From NCBI GenBank assembly GCA_002049455.2, contig KV919312.1, positions 1 through 24,605 of the forward strand: a stretch of DNA of 24,605 nt, in the 5' to 3' direction. The DNA is from Porphyra umbilicalis. Taxonomy: Eukaryota > Rhodophyta > Bangiophyceae > Bangiales > Bangiaceae. This document shows, piece by piece, positions 16,613 to 24,605 of this stretch. The notes below the pieces were generated by a model. That model searched no databases, was not told where the DNA came from, and saw only the letters and a program-made list of their open reading frames with translations. Made by a program: the position numbers and the translations under genes. How positions within the stretch are numbered: the stretch's first letter is position 1; each line of letters starts with the position of its first letter.

Positions 16613-18050
16613 GGCGGCTTGTCCGCCTTTGCAGTCGCACGGGCCGCTCCGTTGGGTGCGTCTCCTCAACCGGCGGCCTCTGCTCCTGCTACGGCCTCTC
16701 CAAGAACGGTCGCACGTGTTGCCCCTCGTCCGTCGCCCGGCACACCTGGGGTGCGCCGCCAGTGCGCACAAGGTGTGCTCCGCCTCGACCGGCGTCTCGA
16801 CCGGCGTCTCCTGGCCGTCGTCGGCCACCGCCTACACCAACCGCTGGTAGTCAACCTCCGTTGGGAGCCTCTCCGGCGTCTCGGAGCACATCTCTTTACG
16901 CACGGATGGTCAGACTGTTGGAAGTCCGGGCCATCGTCTGCGGACACCACCGCCGGATGCATCTCCTTCGGACGAGCCCACTCCTTGCTCTCATTCGCGC
17001 GCGCTTCATCCCCACGGCGAACAATTTCTTGGGCAGACGAGGGTGGGACGCCGGTGGCTGGTGGGCGGCGTAGTGATTCGGCGCCACCTCGCGTTGAAGG
17101 GCAAGATGGCAATGCAAGAGAGCCCAAGGACGGGGACGGCGTCACCGTCAAACGTCTGCTGGCAGCCCCAGCGGTGCAACTTGTGGCTGGTGGCTCTTCG
17201 GGCCAGCGTGCGCGGCTTCGACTGGGACGGCAACCATTTGGGTCGGACAGAGCTTTGGCGCAGATGCAAGCTGCTGTGGCTTCCACTGGCGCTGGCGGCA
17301 TGCACTTGCGGTCGGCGGCAGCACCTCCTGCTGCGGATGGGGAGCCTTCCCTAGCTGGGGTTGGTGCCGCGGCGGCCGCGCCGCCACCCGTCTCGGCGGC
17401 GTTGCGGGAACCGACAACCCCAGTGGAGTTGACAACCCCGAGCTCATCATCAGCCCGCCCTCTTCTGCAGTTGCCGTCCACCTGGGGGCGCTTCCAATGA
17501 CGGGCACGATGCGCAGGCGGCCAACCACCCAAGAAACCCAACGGCTGCGACCACGGCCTCTGCAAAAGATCCATCAACGCTCACCGTCACGCGTTCGGTT
17601 GGCAAGCGCGTTGCTAAGACCGCGGCAGCGGCCGCGGCTGCTGAAGATGAGGAGCCTGGGACGCTGCCCAAGAAGCGACGGGTCGGCATGCGCTCCACCG
17701 CGGCGCGTCCGCCCGTCATGCCAAAGCCGAAGCCGATGGGAGAGGCGAAGCCGCCCTCGACACGCCCGTCTGTGAAGGCGGCGCCGGACAACTCTCCATG
17801 CAAACTGTACGTCGATGGCGGTCGGCTGGTAGCGGAGGGAAGGCTATTGAAGTCACGGCGAGTTCTGCATGGGAGAGCGGTGGATGCTGATCTAGTTGTG
17901 GTTTGTGTGCTGAGTGTGAGGGCCGGCATGCACTCGTACCCGTACCAGACTCGGTTCCCGCCGCCTTTTCAGCAGCGGTCGAAGCTGAGGATGGCCGACG
18001 TGTTGCAGACATTGATTGTGTGGTCGCGCGCTCTTGTCCAGGCTGTTTAG
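16613..18050 (+). pseudogene. frame-disrupted remainder with NLS and transposon-associated-type C-terminus
   Basis: The protein-like reading jumps frame several times: near 16600, 16750 (a GGGG run), 16890, 17043 and 17484-17488 (G5). From 17493 one frame stays open to TAG 18048-18050: an Ala run, an acidic patch and the basic PKKRRV (17667-17684), a monopartite nuclear localisation signal. The end (17799-18047) runs CKLYVDGG, VAEGRLL, VLHGRAVDADLVVVCVL, MADVLQTLIVWSRALV. From memory this layout resembles the C-terminal domain found in plant En/Spm-associated proteins (DUF8039-like): small Cys-Leu start, VA-G, HG, V-V-V, L-A-G..V-WP. That match is tentative. The number of shifts favours a decayed element, though homopolymer sequencing errors could explain some. 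GTACGT inside CTGTACGTC (17804-17812) could also be a donor site. Confidence 0.45.
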
Positions 18051-19900
18051 CTGCCCCTGTATAGTCTCTCTTGCGTGTTCTGTGCAAGAGTTGTACATGT
18101 CTCGTATCACAATGCTTTTTATGACACCTGGTTTGTTATCGTGCTCCCCCGAAAACCTCGGTCATTCCGTCGCTGTGCGTCTCGCTCGTCCCACCGTCCT
18201 ACCCCTGCCCCGCACTCAGCACTTGCGCCACTGCCACTGCCACCAGCTCCGCCGCTGACCACGTAGCTGCCGCCCCTACCGGTGGCGAGCGCCGCCACAT
18301 CGGGCAGCTACAGCGGCCTTGGCCAGTGGTTGGGGGGGCGGGCAACGTCGCGAAGACGGCGGCAAGCACACTGCGGCCAAAGAACGAAGGGGTCCGACTG
18401 GGCGATAGCAACAGCACTTAGCTCAGACGCTTGCAGGGGGGGGGAGGCGGACAAAAAAGCGGGCGGCAAGAACCTGGTGGCGCAGGAGCAGGAGGGAACG
18501 GTGAAGGCAGGAGGCCGTGGCACGGGGGATCGCGGTCGCCGAGGCGTCGACACGGGCACGTGGCGGCTGCGATGCATGCTCAGGGATCGCTGCGGTGGCG
18601 GCGGCGCGCGGTCTGGAGTGTCGTGACGGGGGGCAGAGTGGCCACAAGCTAAATGACCCACCCACCGTGACGCGCTCCCAGGGGTCCGAAGCTCTGTCAG
18701 GAACGTGGCCGCGCTCGCTGTTGACTGGACGACCTCGCGCAGGACACGGCGCTGGAAAATCGCCCGCTCCCTTGGATCCACCCCATCAAATTCAGAAAAC
18801 TGATGCAATCCCGATCCGATCCGATTTCAAGTACCACCGAGAGCTGATATCGGGCCAGTTTCGATAGGCTTTTGCGATGCGGGTCTGTTCCAGGCGGACC
18901 TGATGGCACTCCAATTCTGGTCGTTCCGCCAAAAGCTGGGTCACATGAAGGTGCGAGAACAGCCAGCGTCTGTTCATGACCCAGGCCCCCCTCCACTCAG
19001 AGAGCGGTCGAAGTCAGGCTCACGCTTGCAGAGCGCGCCCTCCCCCCCACGTCCCGACGCGCTGAAGACTGAGCCGGTTCCACTGCTGTAAAAACGCGGC
19101 CACGCTTGCGCCCTACCGCATCCCCAAATCTCATAAGCACGCGCTGAATACAAGATTGTTCTGCGCACGGCGAGGGGGGATCTCCTCGCTGTCGGACCGC
19201 CACACTCACGTCCAACAGTATCGAAGCACAGGCGAGCGCGTGGCCATTGCAGCCTGACAGAAGTCTGTGCATGCATCGGCGACTTGTCAGACACTCTCAA
19301 ACGACAGATGCCGAACACAGTCACCAGTCTGGCCCTATCACTGAAATTGCGAACGTACCTCCTGCGAAAGGAACGGTCGTCCCACAAACGTGGCCGCTCT
19401 GCGACGGCGCTCTTGGTGATGAGGCATGCATGCCATTTATGGGTCTCACGACAGCGCCATCGTGCTGGATGAAGGTACTCTATCCATACCATGAAAAACA
19501 TTTATGCGCCATCAAGCGATAACATGTGTATTTTTGATTGAGTAAAACTTCTGACTGCTTGAAATCCCATTCGGCAGGAATCCGCCTCTGAGAGGCATAT
19601 TCCAACCCCATCTTGGGAAATCGGGTGGTTGTCGACACTGGTCAGTCCTGTTTGGAGTGCACGTCAAATCGTAAACGTTGACAGCCGCCGATTGCTGCGG
19701 TCGCGACGAAGCTGGCCGCACTCACTCACAGGATGTGAGATCGGCCGCCTACCAGCAGTAGTGGCGCCACGAAGCAGACAGGGATGGGGGTCCGATGAAG
19801 CCCCCATGCGACAGTCAACCACTCCTGCCACGAACCTCCAAGATTACCGGCGTCGTCGGGACGCTCTCCGTCCTTGCCCACTGGTGATGGCGCCAGTTGC
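18051..19900. other. spacer, no confident gene
   Basis: Lower GC than the gene-bearing flanks. A minus-strand ATG-initiated frame of 175 codons (18974-19501) and protein-looking short stretches (for instance minus-strand EFDGVDPRERAIFQRRVLRE near 18750) exist but have no recognisable domain, splice framework or neighbours. A short CCGATCCGATCCGAT run lies near 18811. Confidence 0.45.
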
Positions 19901-19902
19901 CT

Positions 19903-20040
19903 GAGCACGCACGCATGTTGATGCGCCACCGGCAGTGAAGAGGTGAGGGGTCTTAGTGATACTTCGTAAGGCTTTACGCCAATGGACTCAGCGCGCACGC
20001 ACGTTCATGCGACGCCGGTGGTGAAGGGGTGCATTAGGGG
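19903..20040 (+). repeat. imperfect direct repeat of about 48 bp
   Basis: The segment from 19903 (GAGCACGCACGCATGTTGAT...) recurs at 19989 (CAGCGCGCACGCACGTTCAT...), offset about 86, with several substitutions. The surroundings contain no gene. Confidence 0.65.
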
Positions 20041-20537
20041 AGAGCGTACGGACAAGGATAGCGTTGCGCGATACGTGTTCTTTGGCCAGAGGAGCTCAGC
20101 GTGGGGCGCGATGAGGAACGACAACCATCTTTAGCTGTGTACAAGCTCTTGTCCGTCCATCCCGGGGGTCTGTGTTCTCGCAGCGTCCCCCAAAAAAACA
20201 TGTTGCGCAAAAGGCGGGCCGCCCCAACCTGACACCCCACCACCCACCTCCTTTTTCACCCCACTACGCCCCAACTCACCGCTGGGCGGCTGCAAGCGTC
20301 TCGTGATTCTACAACTTGGCGGACCCCTCCCCTTACGCATCAACGGAAGCGTAATGCAAGAACCTGCGCAACAGGCGGCGGCGGAACCTACCGCCAACAC
20401 AAAAGGCACAATGCGCAGCCAATAACCCACCCCCATCCCCCCACACCGACGTTCTCCCGAAACATACAGGGGCGCCACTGCCGCCTCTGTGGGGCCTGGG
20501 AGTAGCAAAGTCGCTGCGACCGCGGCCGAGCGGTCCA
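20041..20537. other. spacer / possible 3' exon region, no confident gene
   Basis: On the minus strand one frame encodes a hydrophobic stretch (YWLRIVPFVLAVGSAAACCAG, about 20360-20425) that could be a membrane segment belonging to the pentapeptide-repeat candidate upstream. Otherwise nothing is recognisable. Confidence 0.3.
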
Positions 20538-21405
20538 CTCACAGGTGGCGGGAGCGCCGGTGCCAAAGACGCCGGTGTAGATCAAAATGGCACCGGGAAC
20601 GACAGTGGGAGGCCGTGCGTAGGCGCGCACGACGTGGGTGGGCACGATGCTGGCGGGCATGAGGGGGGGGGACACGACGTGGGCGGGTACGACGATGGCG
20701 GGTGCGCCGTCAATAGGCACCACGGTGACGGGCACGTCATAGGCGGAATCGACGGTGGGGTGCACGACGTCAACGTACCCGACGGTGAAGGGCCGGCACG
20801 ACCATGCCAGCCACAGTGGTGCCGGCCACGGTGGTACCGCCACGGTGGTGCCAACCAAGGTTGTGCCAGCCACGGTGGTGACAGCGACGGTGGTGCCAGG
20901 AACAGTGGTGCGAGCCACGGTGGTGCCAGCCACGATTGTGCCGGCCACGGTTGTGCCGGCCATGGTGGTGCGGGCCACAGTGGTGCCGGCCACGGCGTAC
21001 GCGAGAAGGGCATACGCGGGCACGGCGTCGGCGGACATGCCACAGGTGGGCCCGACGTCTGTGGGCACGACACAGGCGCGCACGAGGCAGGCGCGCACGA
21101 GGAAGGCGCGCAAGAGGCAGGCGCCCACGAGGCAGATGAGCACGACGTGGGTGCGCACGATCGCTAGATGCACGACAGTGGGGGACACGACGGTGGGGGA
21201 CACGACGGTAGGGGGCACGACGGTGGGGGGCACGACAGTGGGGGGCATGACGGTGGGGGGCATGACGGTGGGGGGCATGACGGTGGGGGGCATGACGGTG
21301 GGGGGCGTGATGGTGGGGGGCGTGACGGTGGGGGGCACGACGGTGGGGGGCACAACTGTCGGGGGCAAGACGATGGGAGGCACGACGGTGGCCGTTTCTT
21401 TGGGC
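20538..21405 (-). CDS. candidate pentapeptide-repeat protein (PPTVV / AGTTV units)
   Basis: One minus-strand frame is open from a TGA near 21408 through the entire 15-bp-periodic tract. Its units read PPTVV/PPTVM (about 21170-21395), then a hydrophobic Cys/Leu/Val-rich part, then AGTTV/ARTTV (about 20820-21000), then VVP-containing units. Many unit differences are at third codon positions: one unit (at about 21351) differs from consensus at three bases, all silent, and Thr and Ala codons vary ACC/ACT/ACA and GCC/GCT/GCG. Replacements are mostly V to M, I, L or T. A GTGAGT donor-like site (20542-20537) closes it. However the overlapping + frame (20755-21708) shares the same wobble positions and is also open. 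Start codon unclear. If real, a Pro/Thr-rich cell-surface or wall protein is possible. Confidence 0.3.
20600..21395. repeat. 15-bp periodic minisatellite tract
   Basis: About 50 units of 15 bp. The right block (21170-21395) is nearly pure GGGGGCACGACGGTG; the left block (20800-21000) is GTGGTGCCAGCCACG-like; between and left of them are diverged units that keep the spacing. All frames stay open over long distances because the period is a multiple of three. Confidence 0.92.
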
Positions 21406-21409
21406 CACT

Positions 21410-23151
21410 CTCAAGCCCAGCAACTGGCAGCTGCTCTTTGTCTGCCCCTGTCAGAAGGGTCACACCGTCACACCCCTCAAATCAGCCCTGTGGCCCCACA
21501 CAGCGCGGCAGCCAGGTACACGATTTGGCGTCCGAATGTCAGTTCAAACAAAAACAGTTGCTCAATCACAGGACCACTACGGAGGTCAATTTGTGGGACA
21601 GGGCCACGAATGGAGGCCTTGTTTCCGATGGAAGCACCAACATCCGGCGCATCGTTCGTGGGACAGATAGGTTTACCACCAGCTCGCACTCGTCAGATTC
21701 GATTGTGACGAGATGGGCGACACGATATTTCGTTCAGCAAGCCATAACTCCCATGAGCCAGCCATTTCATCACAAAAGCACCAAAAAGAGAGTAACATAT
21801 GCGGTTCGGTTTAGAAGAGAATCACGATATGACGAACCAACCTGTCGCCGAGGGCTCGCCAAAGGGAGGTGCCAACACCGAAGACAGTCATCGAACGCTT
21901 GCACTCCAGCTGAGCGCGGCTGCTTCGATCGGGTGGTCCTCATCTAAAGCGGGCCATCCAGAGCTCCTACGTTGCACGGAGACCCCCACCACGACGCGCA
22001 ACGCATTGCTCGCGCACGCGAGTGCGTCAGGTCGGAATCGCCCGCGTGCGGGCCAGCGCCACGCTCTAGCTTGTCCACAACCGACTCAGAATCGCCCTCG
22101 GATGAAAAAGCACCCTCAGCACACAAGCGGTCCTCGCGCATACAGTAGAGCCTTCTTATCGAAATAGTTTGTCGAATGTTATTGAACAGTATTATGGAAA
22201 TATAGATAATCTTCGGTAGATCGCAGGGAATTCACCGGAACCGGACCAGCTGGTCAGGATGAAACTCGGACCAAGGAGCACAAACAACTGGTTCTGATGC
22301 CCTGCGGCCAAGCCAGACTGGACCTCGCCGACGGCTCGTCGTCCACGATTTAAGAGCAGGACACATAGGGTGGCGTCCACAGCTCACTCTGCCCCCATTG
22401 CTGGGTCCAAATCGTCAACTACGAGCCCATACCGTCTGTTGCACGTGTGGCTGTTTTTCTTCCGACTACACCAGACGAAAAACACCAAAGAGCCAGCCCA
22501 CGAGGCAGTCATTGGGCGTGGATACACCTCACTGGGGCGTATGTGCAGCAGCAGGGGACCTACGCCTTAAGACAGATGCAGCAAACGCAAGCAACGTTAT
22601 GTGTCAGGAGACGCAAGCAACGTTATGTGTACTGGAAGAGAGAACGAGGGTTGTTTCGTCACCCAGACACTTCCAGGCCCAGGCAGACACTCCTGACAGC
22701 ACTTCTCCTGCATGGAAGTCGCCATGCTTCACAGCGTGGACACAGTCACCCGGCAAACCTATGACGCACCACAGGGCACACAAACAAGGACTGCCAGTGG
22801 CCTGCAACGTCGCAAGGCACTGCGACGATAAGTCAACGGACGCGAAAACAAGGCAAAGAGCACGAGTGGGGATGCGAGTGTAGAGAAAAAGTGACGCCGC
22901 AGGCTGCCACGAAGCACATGCAGTGTTAAAGCAACATTGGAACGGTGCTCGACACTGAATGACATCAGAGCTCCAGGCGGCACAGCAGTCTCATATACTT
23001 CCCACGAAGCCCGCAGGCACACACCCGAAACCCAGCCACGCACGCGCACACGCGCACACTCGCGCGCATGGCTCGCCTGTGCATCCCTCCCGTGCTCGTT
23101 CCACCTGGTGCTCACCCGGTCACCGGCAGTATCAGTATCTGTCCCCCACCG
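21410..23151. other. spacer, no confident gene
   Basis: Mixed-composition DNA. A 20-bp direct repeat is described separately. Short minus-strand frames (for example 21477-21689, with a hydrophobic end) are not recognisable. Around 23030-23070 there is a CGCACACG-type dinucleotide-rich patch. Confidence 0.45.
22585..22630 (+). repeat. 20-bp direct repeat, period 26
   Basis: ACGCAAGCAACGTTATGTGT is present at 22585-22604 and 22611-22630 without a mismatch. Confidence 0.9.
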
Positions 23152-24132
23152 TCAGGGTGACACACCCGCTTCGAGGGCACGAGCAAGGAGCTCAGCTGCT
23201 TGCATGCACTTTGTAGCAAACCCGATGAAGTGGGCAGCCCGATTATTGGCGATCTCCAGGGCCTCGTTCATGGAAGAGTCGACGTTGACGAGATGGCCGA
23301 CGCCCGAAACGACCACCCCAGAGCGTAGCTCGGCTGCCGCTTGCTCCACTAGGCTTGCAGTGTGCTGGGCACTTGCTGCCGCCGCCTTGGCCGTGTTGTA
23401 CCCCGTCAATGTCGCCGAGATGGCGGCCGCGGCTTTAGAGACGTCGATGGGCGACGTGGCGATGGTCTTGGCGGCATTGCCAGCCGCGCACGTGGCCTTG
23501 AGGATGATGTTGTGCGTCGATTCTTCAACGAGCGGCATGTCGTTGACCGCCGCTTCGAGGGTCGGCAAGCTCGGCCGCCAGGAGGACAGCGGCGCGCCCC
23601 CGCTCGTAGAGCCCACCGTGCACATGAGGTCTCTTGAGGCGCCGGCGAGAAGAAGGGCGACAGTGGTGGTCGCCCGGCTGCAGATGCACCGCACTAAACG
23701 GGGGGGGAGGGCGGCACACTCAAAGGGCGAAGACCACGTAGGCGGGGGGACGCCCTTGAGGTCGGTCACCATGCGCGCGTCCATACCAAGACACATGATG
23801 AACGCGTCGATGACCGCGTCGACGACAACCAGGAAGACGACCGGCTCAAGGCGCGCGGTGGCTTGAACCAACACCGGCACAACCACAGTTGGGCCTGTCG
23901 AGGTAGTGGCGGATGGAATGGGGTAGTCGACGGTAAACACCGTGGCCGCAATGCGGGGCACGGCCACAGCTACACCTACGGCGCGATTGACAACGTCCTT
24001 GACGGCGTCAGCCCACGGCACCCCGGGTGCCACGTCATCCAGAGGCGGTGGGGAGGCCGGGTTCGAGGGAGCGCGCGATGGGCCAGCCGGGGGCGACTGG
24101 GAGGCCTCGGAAGTGCAGCGTGAGGTGGACAT
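23152..24132 (-). CDS. hypothetical protein with hydrophobic segments
   Basis: 326 residues from ATG 24132-24130 (context CCCCGCCATGT) to TGA 23154-23152. The frame extends 50 codons further upstream but has no ATG there. The N-terminus is Ser/Pro-rich and disordered (1-35). Hydrophobic stretches follow at about 51-68 (AVGVAVAVPRIAATVFTV), 80-90 and 97-117 (PVVFLVVVDAVIDAFIMCLGM). Then comes a middle region with several Cys and a second Val/Leu-rich stretch, and finally a C-terminal half of Ala-rich amphipathic helices (AAGNAAKTI.., KAAAAISATL.., AAELLARALEAG) that could form a helical bundle. I do not recognise the family. Codon choice is strongly GC3-biased like the other genes. It may be a membrane-associated protein; no partner is suggested by neighbours. 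Confidence 0.72.
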   Translation of the reverse strand: MSTSRCTSEASQSPPAGPSRAPSNPASPPPLDDVAPGVPWADAVKDVVNRAVGVAVAVPRIAATVFTVDYPIPSATTSTGPTVVVPVLVQATARLEPVVFLVVVDAVIDAFIMCLGMDARMVTDLKGVPPPTWSSPFECAALPPRLVRCICSRATTTVALLLAGASRDLMCTVGSTSGGAPLSSWRPSLPTLEAAVNDMPLVEESTHNIILKATCAAGNAAKTIATSPIDVSKAAAAISATLTGYNTAKAAAASAQHTASLVEQAAAELRSGVVVSGVGHLVNVDSSMNEALEIANNRAAHFIGFATKCMQAAELLARALEAGVSP

Positions 24133-24264
24133 GGCGGGGTCGGGAGGCGGCAACGGGCTCAAGATGGTGCCGTCAGGTCGGTCGCAAAACTGGAGGGCAG
24201 GCGCGCGGCGCGCGCGTCGCAGGCGGCGAGGGGCAGCAGCGTTGGCACAGCATCCGTCCTCCAG

Positions 24265-24320
24265 GCGCCGATGGGTGGCCAAGGGCGGCGCCGCGCCGAT
24301 GGGTGGCCAAGGGTGGGGCC
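24265..24320 (+). repeat. 28-bp tandem duplication upstream of the hypothetical gene
   Basis: GCGCCGATGGGTGGCCAAGG begins at 24265 and again at 24293. It lies in the 5' flank of the minus-strand gene ending at 24132 and may be part of its promoter. Confidence 0.8.
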
Positions 24321-24370
24321 GCGCCGCAGGCCCGCGCCCTCACTGCGCGTGCAGGCGGGCAAGCGCGCGC

Positions 24371-24380
24371 AAATTTAAGT
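24371..24380 (-). promoter_or_regulatory. TATA-like A/T box
   Basis: AAATTTAAGT, embedded in CG-rich sequence about 240 bp upstream of the hypothetical gene's ATG. Comparable T/A boxes precede the ankyrin gene (8417-8422, TTTAAA). Function inferred only from position and contrast with the surrounding composition. Confidence 0.3.
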
Positions 24381-24605
24381 GCACAGATGGGGCACAGATT
24401 GTCCTGATGTGGCACACGTCCATCTCAACGCAATTTTCGTTCGGGTCCGGATTCCGGCATACATTGCATCGCCGACCGCTCTCGATGCACTACTGATGGA
24501 GCCAGCGATGAATGGATCGAAACGATTGAATTGGTACATTTTATCCAATGAATTAATCAGCGAATAATCGACGATTAATAGGGACCCAGTATCCTGTATG
24601 TAGTG
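24381..24605. other. A/T-rich flank, no gene seen
   Basis: The last 150 bases are A/T-rich with many TAAT/ATTA words. No open frame of interest. Confidence 0.5.

Noticed and set aside
18974..19501. Minus-strand ATG-initiated frame of 175 codons
   Set aside because: No recognisable motif, no promoter or poly(A) context, and its length is within chance at this GC content.

Overview
The window looks like nuclear DNA of a GC-rich unicellular eukaryote (protist or alga; I cannot name the lineage). Evidence: a dynamin-family gene interrupted by three T-rich introns with GT..AG borders, a metazoan-like AATAAA signal, start codons in GCC-ATG (Kozak-like) context, large intergenic spacers, and abundant minisatellites and foldback DNA. 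There are no bacterial-style operons or Shine-Dalgarno sites.

Layout. 1-2941: a possible tail of an upstream gene, then a complete Mx/dynamin-like large GTPase gene (+ strand, 4 exons). 2942-4846: very GC-rich spacer with no gene I can defend. 4847-8425 (- strand): an ankyrin-repeat protein gene whose reading frame is broken at two poly-G/C tracts and by one in-frame TAG, ending just before an AATAAA signal. 8883-10064 (- strand): a single-exon aquaglyceroporin gene with a long acidic/Gly-rich N-terminal tail. 10065-10880: GC-rich, triplet-repeat-rich spacer. 10888-12058: repeat island with a 21/19-bp tandem, a tRNA-like T-arm, a 16-bp tandem, a perfect-armed 128-bp hairpin and an imperfect foldback (MITE-like) element of about 550 bp. 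12514-12855: two almost identical 171-bp tandem copies. 13860-14744: a 19-bp minisatellite that runs up to the ATG of the next gene. 14745-18050 (+ strand): a proline/alanine-rich, nuclear-type protein gene with several apparent frameshifts; its last 80 residues resemble a transposon-associated plant domain. 18051-20590: no confident gene. 20600-21395: a tract with 15-bp periodicity that stays open in several frames, one of which (minus strand) may be a pentapeptide-repeat protein. 21400-23150: no confident gene. 23152-24132 (- strand): a 326-residue protein of unknown function with hydrophobic segments.

How the genes relate. I see no shared pathway or operon-like unit. The GTPase (membrane remodelling), the channel (glycerol/water transport) and the ankyrin protein are independent transcription units; the ankyrin and aquaporin genes are in tandem on the minus strand and convergent with the GTPase. 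The 11-22 kb part reads as a repeat- and mobile-element-rich interval between gene-bearing flanks.

Quality caveat. Two of the ankyrin-gene frame changes fall exactly in homopolymers (8 and 14 bases), so at least some broken frames may be base-calling or assembly errors rather than real lesions. No previously undescribed system is proven here; the best leads are the foldback/hairpin pair, the minisatellite that abuts a start codon, and the 15-bp tract with wobble-position variation.
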